Positions 1 to 6,632 of a DNA stretch of 10,015 bases are shown here, piece by piece. The first letter of the stretch is position 1, and every line of letters begins with the position of its first letter. The notes under the pieces are model-generated. The model saw only the letters and a list, made by a program, of their open reading frames with translations. It made no database searches and had not been told where the DNA came from. The position numbers were made by a program, and so were the translations under genes. The DNA is from Alphaproteobacteria bacterium (GTDB lineage: Bacteria; Pseudomonadota; Alphaproteobacteria; Puniceispirillales; UBA1172): assembly GCA_021296375.1 (NCBI GenBank), contig JAGWAQ010000020.1, forward strand, positions 1 to 10,015, written 5' to 3'.

Positions 1-1065
1 AAGGGCGGCAACCTCGGGGTCATTGAGCATGGCGAGGATGACGCCGCTGGCGTTCTGGGCCATGAGTTCATGGAGCAGACCTGTCGTGTCGGAGGTGCTG
101 CCCGCCCCGGGGTTATCCTGCACATCAGCAAGAATGACAGGGCCGCTTTCGGCAATGGCGCGAGCAACGGCTTGTCTGGCGGGGACAAGCGAAGGGGTGA
201 TTTCAAGTTCCAGGGCAAGCAAGGCGTTCAGCGCGGCATCGGCCTTGATCTCGGCGTCCTGCTGTGTTGCCGCCTGGGCGATGATGCTGGGGCCGGTAAA
301 TTCATGGTCAGCGGCAGGAAATCCGGTGGCGAAATCCAGCCAGTGATCATGAGTATAATCATGAGCATAATCGGGGGCGCAAAGCTGATCGTAAAAACCC
401 TTCAGCGGTTCGGCTTCGGAATACTGGTCCGGCAAGGGGATCAGAAAAGGCACCTGCCGCAGGGCCATCCCCCGCCTTTTGCCATCAAGCAGGGGCGTGA
501 GGGCATGGAAAGCCCGGCCGCCGGTTTCCGCCATATCAAGGTGCGGATAGCTGCGGAAGATGGTGATGGCGTCAACCCGCGCCACCATGGCGGGGCTGAT
601 GTTGGCATGGGAATCAAGGCTGATGCTGACGGGGATATCATCACCGATCTGCGCCCGAATGCGGCGCAGCAATTCCCCCTCACCATCAACATGAGCCTCC
701 GTCACCATGGCGCCATGGAGATCAAGGTAAACCCCGTCAAGGCGAGGGGCTGCGGCAAGCCCCTCAAGGATCATTGCGCTGATGCGGTCAAAAGCTTCGG
801 TTTCAACATGGGCGCTGGGTTCCGCCGCGCACCACAGGATGGGGTGGAGATTGATCCCGGGGGTTTTCTGCGCGGCCGCCACAAACCCCGCAAGGGGGAG
901 GGTGGTGCCATGAACCCCGTCAATGACCTGCTCCCCGATCAGAAGCCCGGGCCAGGAATCCGCCATGACGAAATCATCATAACCCGCGCGCGTCGCGCCA
1001 AAAGTATTGGTTTCATGCTGGAAGCCGGCGATCGCAATGGTTTTTGGCGTCAGGTGGTTGGGCAA
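1..1065 (-). CDS. M81 family metallopeptidase (MlrC / DUF1485 family), C-terminus cut by window edge
   Basis: This is a partial gene: 355 codons are present and the C-terminal part lies beyond base 1. Family members run to nearly 500 residues. The frame is open throughout. An in-frame TGA lies four codons upstream of the TTG at 1065-1063, and no ATG or GTG precedes the first conserved motif, so TTG is the most likely start. Motifs seen are HETNTF (residues 17-22), YLDLHGAM (113-120), SLDSHANIS (149-157) and DNPGAGSTSDTTGLL (317-331). E18, D115, H117 and H153 match the pattern of metal ligands described for MlrC-type enzymes. MlrC itself cleaves linearised microcystin, but most relatives have unknown substrates and commonly sit beside small-molecule catabolic genes. 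Only 4 bp separate this start from the upstream methyltransferase stop, so the two are probably cotranscribed and translationally coupled. Family assignment is strong; the substrate is unknown, and a cyclic amide or amine-derived compound is only a guess. Confidence 0.9.
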   Translation of the reverse strand, partial: MPNHLTPKTIAIAGFQHETNTFGATRAGYDDFVMADSWPGLLIGEQVIDGVHGTTLPLAGFVAAAQKTPGINLHPILWCAAEPSAHVETEAFDRISAMILEGLAAAPRLDGVYLDLHGAMVTEAHVDGEGELLRRIRAQIGDDIPVSISLDSHANISPAMVARVDAITIFRSYPHLDMAETGGRAFHALTPLLDGKRRGMALRQVPFLIPLPDQYSEAEPLKGFYDQLCAPDYAHDYTHDHWLDFATGFPAADHEFTGPSIIAQAATQQDAEIKADAALNALLALELEITPSLVPARQAVARAIAESGPVILADVQDNPGAGSTSDTTGLLHELMAQNASGVILAMLNDPEVAAL

Positions 1066-1069
1066 GATG

Positions 1070-2620
1070 TCAGCTCAAGAGGATGTTGAAATTGTCCCGC
1101 ATCCATTGATCGGCGTCAGCCGTCAGGTAATCGGGATGATGGGTGGCCAGCACGTCGCGGGCTTTCATCTGGGCGTTCTGCCAGGCGTCATTGCCGCCAA
1201 GATTGGCCCAGGTGGCGGGGTCATTGCGGTCGGCAAGGGCAGGGTAGTAGTAATCCCGCAGCATCGCCTCGATCGTGTCATCGCCGCCAAGGAAATGCCC
1301 GTCGCCGGTAATGGCGGCCTGGATGGCCTCAAAGCTGAGGCTTTCGTCCGACACCTCAATCCCGCGGATGGCGCGGTGAACATGGGACAGCATTTCATTA
1401 TCCAGCACAAAAGCTTCAAAGCTGGCGCCCAGCAGGCTGGCCATCATGCCCGAGCTTTCATAAACCATATTCGCCCCCGCTAACCCCGCGGATAGGGCGG
1501 AGAGCGCTTTTTCCATCCCCATCTGGGCGTCGACGGCTTTCGCATCCGCCATGGATGAGGCGACCCCACCGGGAAGGCCGAGGTGATTGGCGATCTGGCC
1601 CGAGGCGGCATTGAGCAGGGAAATCTCTCCCCCGCCACCACAAAACGCCCCGGTCCGCAGGTCGATCACCAGTGGCCAGTTGGAAAAGATCATCGTGTAG
1701 CCAGGGGCGATCAGGTTGACCAGCATCAACCCCGCAAGAGTTTCCGCCGTCGTCTGCGCCAGCATCCCCGCCAGGGGGGCAGGGGCGGTGGCGCCGGATT
1801 GCGCGGCGATAATAGCATTGATCGGCACACCATGTTCGATGCAGGCAAAGGTCACGTCGACGGCGTCTTCCCCGTATCGCATGGGGGAAATCACCGGGCT
1901 GATATGGGCCTTGCAGAACGGCCGCTGGCGGTATTTTCCTTCGCCCCCCAGGGCGCGGTCAAACATGCTGATGATGGGGGCGACGGTTTCCGCTACGGTA
2001 AAGCTGGTGCCGACATGTTTGGTGGTGCCGCGCATCAGCGCATAGGCGGTGTTGATATCAAGGTCAATCAGGTCGGGGACATCAGTGGCGACGCAACAGC
2101 GCGTGAACCAGCTGACGTTATCCAATGTGTCGATCAGGCGGGTGAAGTCATAAAGATCATTCAAGGTGGAGGGGCGGTACTCGCCGCTGTCCATATCCAG
2201 CGTCTGAACGGCGGCCCCGCCGGTGCCGAAATAAACGCGCTCGCCGCCAATCTCGATATCATGCCTGGCGTCACGACCATGAAGGATAAATTCCCTGGCG
2301 GCGCCATCAATGACATCCTCCACCATGGCGCGGGAATAACACAACCGCCCCGAGCTGTTCAAATGCGCCCCTTTGGCGAGGGCCAGGTCCTGAAATCGGT
2401 GCGGGACTTCCCCCATGCCGATCTCATCCAGCAGGCGATAGGCGGTGTCCATGATCTGTTTCAGGCCATGGTCATCCAAAGGTTTGAATGTGCCGCCAAC
2501 CTGGCCCGGAGGGCAGGGATTCGGCATTTCCCCCGGGGTTGTGCGCTTGGCGACACGCGCGCGACGTCCGCCCGCGCGGCCAGTTGATGTTTTCGTGGAT
2601 GTGCCGGGGGAAGTCGCCAT
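1070..2620 (-). CDS. Trimethylamine methyltransferase (MttB) family protein, non-pyrrolysine type
   Basis: A 516-residue member of the MttB superfamily (COG5598). Characterised members transfer a methyl group from a tri- or quaternary amine to the cobalt of a corrinoid protein. Visible features are a basic, low-complexity N-terminus (about 1-30, rich in R, G and T), a PGQVGGTFKPLDDHGL segment (38-53), glycine-rich stretches at 273-286 (AAQSGATAPAPLAG) and 328-332 (GGGGE), and a C-terminal tail with DYYYPALADR (456-465). The frame has no internal amber codon, so it lacks the pyrrolysine of true TMA methyltransferases. It belongs with the pyrrolysine-free homologues, some of which demethylate glycine betaine, proline betaine or carnitine. 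The ATG at 2620 gives the usual Arg/Gly-rich N-terminus. The ribosome binding site is weak (GGA about 9 bases upstream), and a TATAAT hexamer overlaps the start codon. No corrinoid partner gene is in the window. It is divergent from the dehydrogenase gene. The substrate cannot be read from the sequence. Confidence 0.9.
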   Translation of the reverse strand: MATSPGTSTKTSTGRAGGRRARVAKRTTPGEMPNPCPPGQVGGTFKPLDDHGLKQIMDTAYRLLDEIGMGEVPHRFQDLALAKGAHLNSSGRLCYSRAMVEDVIDGAAREFILHGRDARHDIEIGGERVYFGTGGAAVQTLDMDSGEYRPSTLNDLYDFTRLIDTLDNVSWFTRCCVATDVPDLIDLDINTAYALMRGTTKHVGTSFTVAETVAPIISMFDRALGGEGKYRQRPFCKAHISPVISPMRYGEDAVDVTFACIEHGVPINAIIAAQSGATAPAPLAGMLAQTTAETLAGLMLVNLIAPGYTMIFSNWPLVIDLRTGAFCGGGGEISLLNAASGQIANHLGLPGGVASSMADAKAVDAQMGMEKALSALSAGLAGANMVYESSGMMASLLGASFEAFVLDNEMLSHVHRAIRGIEVSDESLSFEAIQAAITGDGHFLGGDDTIEAMLRDYYYPALADRNDPATWANLGGNDAWQNAQMKARDVLATHHPDYLTADADQWMRDNFNILLS

Positions 2621-2688
2621 TATAAAAAGTCCAATATTGCGAATTGCGGGGTCATTTGATTTAGCCCATAGTGATCATGATATATCGG

Positions 2689-2717
2689 TTGATATTCTGC
2701 AATCAGGAAAGAATGAT
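2689..2717 (+). promoter_or_regulatory. Candidate sigma-70 promoter for the dehydrogenase gene
   Basis: A TTGATA hexamer at 2689-2694 (five of six to TTGACA) is followed by exactly 17 bases and AATGAT at 2712-2717 (four of six to TATAAT). Transcription would start near 2724, leaving a short leader of roughly 14 bases before the ATG at 2738. The -35 hexamer overlaps the ATATC-GGTT-GATAT inverted repeat, which would suit repression by a bound regulator. This is a match by eye; the -10 is imperfect. Confidence 0.4.
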
Positions 2718-2725
2718 TTGGGTTC

Positions 2726-2731
2726 AGGGGG
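2726..2731 (+). promoter_or_regulatory. Ribosome binding site AGGGGG that selects the ATG at 2738
   Basis: AGGGGG ends six bases before the ATG at 2738, a normal spacing. A TTG two codons upstream (2732) is also open in frame, but it would abut the ribosome binding site directly. The ATG at 2738 is therefore preferred. Confidence 0.6.
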
Positions 2732-2737
2732 TTGAAA

Positions 2738-5149
2738 ATGCGAAGTCATGCAAGAGTAGTTGTGATCGGTGGCGGTATCGCAGGGTGTTCAACCCTCTAT
2801 CATTTGACGCAAGAAGGCTGGGATGATGTCATGCTGGTCGAGCGCGATGAGCTGACGTCAGGGTCGACCTGGCACGCCGCCGCGCAGGTGACGCAATTTG
2901 GCGGCAACCAGACCATGGTCGCCCTCAAGCGGCATTCCATTGATCTTTATCGTGAACTGGCGGCGGATGAGGACTTCCCGATTAATTATCACATCACCGG
3001 CGGCATGCGCCTTGGCTACACCGAACGCCAGGAAGACATTTACAAACACTATATCGGCATGGCCAAGGGCATGGGTATTGAGTTTGAGCTGATCGACGGC
3101 GAAGAGGCGGCGCGCCGTCACCCGTTGATGAAATCCGATGGCATCCGTTGCGCCTGGTGGGACCCTCTGGATGGTGATATTGACCCCAGCCAGTTGACGC
3201 AAGCCCTGGCCCGCCGCGCCCGTCAGGCGGGGGCGGAAGTCGTGCGCTTTAATCCGGTCGAAGGCTTGACCCAGAAACCCAATGGCGAATGGATCGTCCA
3301 TACCAAGCAGGGGGATATCACGGCGGAATATATCGTCAACGCCACGGGGTATCGCGTTAACGAGGTCGGCCAGATGATGGGCGTCACCCATCCCGTTATC
3401 TCCATGGAACATATGTATTTCCTGACCGATCCTATCCAGCAGTTGGAAGAGATGGAAAGTCGCGTTCCCATCATCCGTGATCCTGGTGATGATTTTTATT
3501 CCCGTCAGGAAAAGAAAGGCCTGCTGGTGGGGGTCTATGAACAAGGCTGCAAGACCTTCGGCATGGACGGCATCGACCCTGACTTTACCATGGCGCTCTG
3601 CCCCAATGACCTGGACCGGTGCCTTGATAACATGGAACGGATTTTCGAGCGCATGCCTGCCCTGACGGAAACCGGCATCCATACTGTTGTCAATGGCCCC
3701 ATCACCTATTCGGCGGATGGCAGCCCACTGGTGGGGCGCATCCCCGGGGTGCGGAACGCTTTTGCTTGCCTCGGGCTGCGTGCGGGCATCGGCGAAGGCG
3801 GTGGCCATGGCAAGATTCTGGCGGAAACAATCGTTCATGGCGAAAGCGAATGGGACGCCTGGTTCCTTGACCCAAGACGCTTCACCCAGCATGCCAACAC
3901 CAATTTCACCATGCTGAAATCCATCGAAGATTATCAGATGGAGTTTCATTACCACGAGCCGCATGAGTTCCGCCCTGCCGGCCGCCTGGCGCGGACAACC
4001 CCGCTTTACCCTGTGCTGAAAGACCTGAACGCGGAATTTGGCGTCGTCAATGGATGGGAACGGGCGCTGTTCTATCCGCCGCAAGGGTTTGAGGATGAAC
4101 CCGGCTATCGGTTCCATGCTGACCGCGAGGCTATCGTCAAGGCGGAGGTGGAAAACGTACGGGATAATGTCGGCATCATGGAAGTCTCGGGCTTCACCCG
4201 CTTTGCGGTGAAAGGCGCTAATGCCCATGCCGCCATGGACCGCTTGATCGCCGGACGGATGCCAAAGCCGGGGAAAGTCACCCTCAGCTATCTGTTGACG
4301 GAAAAAGGCAATGTCCTGAGCGAAGCGACGATTGCCAATTTGGCCGATGACACGCTGTGGTATGGCTCCGCCGCCGCGTCGGAATGGCATGACCTTGATT
4401 GGCTTAATGATCATCTTGGCGACGATGTTGAGGTCATTAATCTTTCCGCCAGCCACACCACCATGGTGATCGCCGGGCCCAGGACCCGTGATCTGCTGGC
4501 CGATGTCGCCCCGCAAGAGGACTGGTCCCACAAGGGATTCCCGTTCATGTCGGCGCGTTCCGTGCTGATCGGTCATGCCGAGGCGGTCGCGATGCGGATC
4601 AGCTATTCCGGTGAGCTGGCGTTCGAGTTTCATGTCCCGAACGAGCAGCTCTACCTTTTCTGGACGCTGATGATGGCGGCGGGCGCCCCCCACGGGCTTA
4701 AGCCATTTGGGCTGAACGCGACGGAATCCATGCGGCTTGAAAAAGGCTATCGCCACTGGAAAGCGGATCTGATGGTGGAATTTAACCCCCTTGAATCCGG
4801 CCTTGAGCGTTTCATCACCCGCGAGAAGACCGATTACATTGGTCGTGACGGGTTTGAAGCCATGATCCAGCAGGGCATGCGAAAAGTCTTTGTCATGATG
4901 GAGGTCGAGGCTGACCACGCCCCCGCCCATGGGGGTGATGGCATCTACCTTGACGGGGTTCAGGTCGGCAGCGTCACCTCCGGCGGCTATGGCCATCGTG
5001 TCGGCAAGAACATTGCCTATGGGTTCATTGACCCTGACGTGCCGCAGGACGCCGGGCTGACGATCGAAATTCTGGCGGAATTCTGCCCAGCCCGCGTCTT
5101 TACCGATGCGCTCTATGACCCTGAAAATATTCGGGTGCGGAGCGCATAA
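2738..5149 (+). CDS. FAD-dependent oxidoreductase / GcvT fusion, dimethylglycine or sarcosine dehydrogenase-like
   Basis: An 803-residue protein with the full domain order of the DMGDH/SARDH family: N-terminal DAO-type FAD domain (about 5-370), FAO_M linker (about 375-430), GcvT folate-binding domain (about 435-700) and GcvT C-terminal barrel (about 710-800). Such enzymes oxidise an N-methyl group and pass the C1 unit to tetrahydrofolate as 5,10-methylene-THF. Seen are the dinucleotide motif IGGGIAG (10-16), acidic E35 after the second strand, and GSTWHAA (42-48), whose H46 lines up with the histidine that binds FAD covalently in mammalian DMGDH. Also seen are H225 (MEHMY) and Y254 (DDFYSRQE), at the positions of catalytic residues of bacterial dimethylglycine oxidase, and the ISYSGELAFE and ESMRLEKGYRHW folate-domain blocks. 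In the GcvT domain the usual Asp motif reads SEAT (E529). There is no signal peptide, so it is probably cytoplasmic. Family is near certain; the exact amine (dimethylglycine, sarcosine or another N-methyl compound) is open. Confidence 0.93.
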   Translation: MRSHARVVVIGGGIAGCSTLYHLTQEGWDDVMLVERDELTSGSTWHAAAQVTQFGGNQTMVALKRHSIDLYRELAADEDFPINYHITGGMRLGYTERQEDIYKHYIGMAKGMGIEFELIDGEEAARRHPLMKSDGIRCAWWDPLDGDIDPSQLTQALARRARQAGAEVVRFNPVEGLTQKPNGEWIVHTKQGDITAEYIVNATGYRVNEVGQMMGVTHPVISMEHMYFLTDPIQQLEEMESRVPIIRDPGDDFYSRQEKKGLLVGVYEQGCKTFGMDGIDPDFTMALCPNDLDRCLDNMERIFERMPALTETGIHTVVNGPITYSADGSPLVGRIPGVRNAFACLGLRAGIGEGGGHGKILAETIVHGESEWDAWFLDPRRFTQHANTNFTMLKSIEDYQMEFHYHEPHEFRPAGRLARTTPLYPVLKDLNAEFGVVNGWERALFYPPQGFEDEPGYRFHADREAIVKAEVENVRDNVGIMEVSGFTRFAVKGANAHAAMDRLIAGRMPKPGKVTLSYLLTEKGNVLSEATIANLADDTLWYGSAAASEWHDLDWLNDHLGDDVEVINLSASHTTMVIAGPRTRDLLADVAPQEDWSHKGFPFMSARSVLIGHAEAVAMRISYSGELAFEFHVPNEQLYLFWTLMMAAGAPHGLKPFGLNATESMRLEKGYRHWKADLMVEFNPLESGLERFITREKTDYIGRDGFEAMIQQGMRKVFVMMEVEADHAPAHGGDGIYLDGVQVGSVTSGGYGHRVGKNIAYGFIDPDVPQDAGLTIEILAEFCPARVFTDALYDPENIRVRSA

Positions 5150-5223
5150 ACACCTGAAGATGGGGCGGTTTTGGTGTAGATTGTCCGCAATCGGGGGCAA
5201 TCCCCGCTATTCGGGGCGGCAAG
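5150..5223 (+). promoter_or_regulatory. tupB leader with two alternative hairpins
   Basis: The 74-bp gap between the dehydrogenase stop and tupB contains CGGGG (5192-5196), CCCCG (5202-5206) and CGGGG (5212-5216). The middle arm can pair with either the first (loop GCAAT) or the third (loop CTATT), giving two mutually exclusive 5-bp GC stems. The third arm overlaps GGGGCGG (5213-5219), the only candidate ribosome binding site, four bases before the ATG at 5224. The second stem would therefore hide the translation start and the first would expose it. No T-run follows, so neither hairpin is a normal intrinsic terminator. A regulatory role is inference. No promoter stands out, so tupB may be read from the dehydrogenase promoter. 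Confidence 0.45.
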
Positions 5224-5931
5224 ATGAATATCGCTGAATTTTTCCAACTGGCTTTGGCCATCATCTGGCACGGTGATCACGATCTGATTGAAGTCGTGGG
5301 CCTGTCCCTGTTTGTCAGCCTGTCGGCGGTCGGGTTGGCGGCGTTGATCGGGGTGCCTCTTGGCGGCTTGCTGGCAACAGCCCGGTTTCCGGGGCGGGCG
5401 GTGGTGATTGTCCTGATCAACGCGTTGATGGGCCTGCCGCCAGTGGTGGTGGGGCTGATGATTTACCTTTTGCTGTCACGGGCCGGGCCGCTTGGGGTGT
5501 TTGGCCTGCTCTATACCCCCACCGCGATGATCATTGCCCAGATGGTGCTGATCCTGCCGATCATCACGGCCTTGACGCGCCAGACCGTCGAGCATTTGTC
5601 GCGCGCTTATGATGAGCAATTGCATCTTTTTGGCCTGAAACCTTTTGAGCGGACCCGAACCTTGATTTTTGATGGCCGGTTTGAGTTGTTAACAGCGGTG
5701 CTGGCGGGGCTGGGGCGCGCCATGGCTGAAGTCGGGGCGGTGATCATTGTCGGCGGCAATATCGACCACTTCACCCGGGTGATGACCACCGCCATCACCC
5801 TTGAAACCTCCCGCGGCAACCTTGTGCTGGCGCTTGCGCTGGGGGTTATTCTGATCACCCTGACGGTGATCATCAATGCCGTGGTGGTGGTGTTGCGATG
5901 GTGGGGGGAGCGGCGTTATGGCCTTGACTGA
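5224..5931 (+). CDS. tupB: Tungstate-type ABC transporter permease (TupB family)
   Basis: A 235-residue inner-membrane permease of the BPD_transp_1 fold. About five hydrophobic segments can be seen (about 21-51, 58-84, 97-118, 155-178, 197-226). The cytoplasmic EAA-like coupling loop is around 128-148, with a conserved Gly in LFGLKP. The MGLPPVVVGLMIYLLLSRAG block (69-88) and TPTAMIIAQ (98-106) are typical of TupB/WtpB-type oxyanion permeases and less like ModB. The length is normal for the family. It overlaps the next ATPase gene by 14 bases, so the two are coupled. The periplasmic binding protein TupA, usually encoded alongside, is not in the window and must be elsewhere if the importer is functional. 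Tungstate is the family expectation; molybdate or another oxyanion is possible. The ribosome binding site is weak and lies within a possible hairpin. Confidence 0.83.
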   Translation: MNIAEFFQLALAIIWHGDHDLIEVVGLSLFVSLSAVGLAALIGVPLGGLLATARFPGRAVVIVLINALMGLPPVVVGLMIYLLLSRAGPLGVFGLLYTPTAMIIAQMVLILPIITALTRQTVEHLSRAYDEQLHLFGLKPFERTRTLIFDGRFELLTAVLAGLGRAMAEVGAVIIVGGNIDHFTRVMTTAITLETSRGNLVLALALGVILITLTVIINAVVVVLRWWGERRYGLD

Positions 5932-6616
5932 GATCACCCCCGTTGATGTTGAGCTGACCGATGCCCGGGTCTTGCGCGGCGATATGGAAGTGCTGTCGGG
6001 GGTGAGCCTGCGGCTTCAGCCAGGGGAAATTCTGGCGTTGATCGGCCCGAATGGCGCCGGCAAAAGCACGCTTTTATCGGCCATTGCCGGGCTCGTGCCG
6101 CTGGCGGCGGGCAACTGCACGTTAACCGAAGCTGATGGCCAGGATGCCGCCATTACCCGCATCGGTTATGTTCTGCAAAAGCCCGTGATGTTGCGCCGCA
6201 GTGTTGGCGCCAATATTGATTTTGCCATGGCCGCGGCCAGGATTCCCGTCTCTGCCCGCAAGCCGCTTAAAGCGGAATTGCTGGCGATGGTTGAGCTTGC
6301 GAAATATGAACATACCTCCGCCTATCATCTGTCCCAGGGGGAGCGGCAACGGCTTGCCGTGGCGCGGGTATTGGCGATGCGCCCCGGGGTGCTGATGCTC
6401 GATGAGGCGACCAATTCCCTTGACCAGAAATCCGTAGATCTGCTGGAGCATCATGTCCGTGAATTGGCGGCAGGGGGGATGCCGGTGATTTGGGTGACCC
6501 ATAGTCTTGATCAGGCGGCACGAGTCGCGGATCGCGTCATCCGTCTTGAAAAGGGCACCATCACCCATAATGAAAAAGCGGATGATTTTTTCGCATCATC
6601 CGCTTCGGAAAAGTGA
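5918..6616 (+). CDS. tupC: Tungstate-type ABC transporter ATP-binding protein (TupC family)
   Basis: A 232-residue ATPase subunit that would energise import through TupB. All ABC motifs are present: Walker A GPNGAGKST (43-51), Q-loop Q87 (LQKPV), signature LSQGERQ (138-144), Walker B VLMLDEAT (158-165) and H-loop H195 (VTHS). The protein ends shortly after the ABC core and has no C-terminal molybdate-binding (Mop/TOBE) domain of the ModC type, which fits TupC. The frame is open further upstream to an ATG at 5876. The ATG at 5918 is preferred because GGGGGAG (5904-5910) lies seven bases before it and the extra upstream residues are tryptophan- and glycine-rich and unlike the family. It overlaps the end of tupB by 14 bases. 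The last codons contain the terminator of the convergent operon. Confidence 0.85.
   Translation: MALTEITPVDVELTDARVLRGDMEVLSGVSLRLQPGEILALIGPNGAGKSTLLSAIAGLVPLAAGNCTLTEADGQDAAITRIGYVLQKPVMLRRSVGANIDFAMAAARIPVSARKPLKAELLAMVELAKYEHTSAYHLSQGERQRLAVARVLAMRPGVLMLDEATNSLDQKSVDLLEHHVRELAAGGMPVIWVTHSLDQAARVADRVIRLEKGTITHNEKADDFFASSASEK
6572..6605 (-). terminator. Rho-independent terminator of the TSUP/Alph_Pro_TM/Usp operon, inside tupC
   Basis: GCGGATGAT (6578-6586) and ATCATCCGC (6595-6603) form a perfect 9-bp stem with an 8-base loop, extendable by two A-T pairs (6576-6577 with 6604-6605). Read on the minus strand, the stem is followed directly by TTTTTC, the standard U-tract. On the plus strand no T-run follows. 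The terminator lies 28 bases past the usp stop and wholly within the last codons of tupC, which it does not interrupt. Confidence 0.8.
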
Positions 6617-6632
6617 TCGTGGCTATCTGGCG

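Larger units (their letters stand above)
2621..2737. promoter_or_regulatory. Divergent intergenic control region between mttB-like and dehydrogenase genes
   Basis: This 117-bp AT-richer gap separates the start codons of two divergent genes that probably act in the same pathway. It holds a 5-bp-arm inverted repeat, ATATC-GGTT-GATAT (2682-2695), and the short palindrome ATCATGAT (2674-2681). These are plausible operator elements for a shared regulator, but no regulator gene lies next to it. A plus-strand promoter is listed separately. No convincing minus-strand -35/-10 pair was found, apart from a TATAAT hexamer overlapping the methyltransferase start codon (2624-2619). Confidence 0.5.

Noticed and set aside
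70..1089. 339-codon plus-strand open frame at the left edge
   Set aside because: It is antisense to the M81 gene, whose conserved motifs are clear on the minus strand; the plus-strand protein shows no recognisable domain.
1583..2587. 334-codon plus-strand open frame
   Set aside because: It is the shadow of the MttB-family gene; composition is atypical and no motif was seen.
2858..5200. Very long open frame (780 codons) antisense to the dehydrogenase gene
   Set aside because: It mirrors the codons of a strongly recognised gene on the other strand, has no family motifs and is rich in His, Arg and Gly as antisense frames of GC-rich genes are.
5150..5223. Molybdenum cofactor riboswitch before tupB
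   Set aside because: The gap is only 74 bp and the structure is limited to 5-bp stems, too small and without the multi-helix core of that riboswitch.
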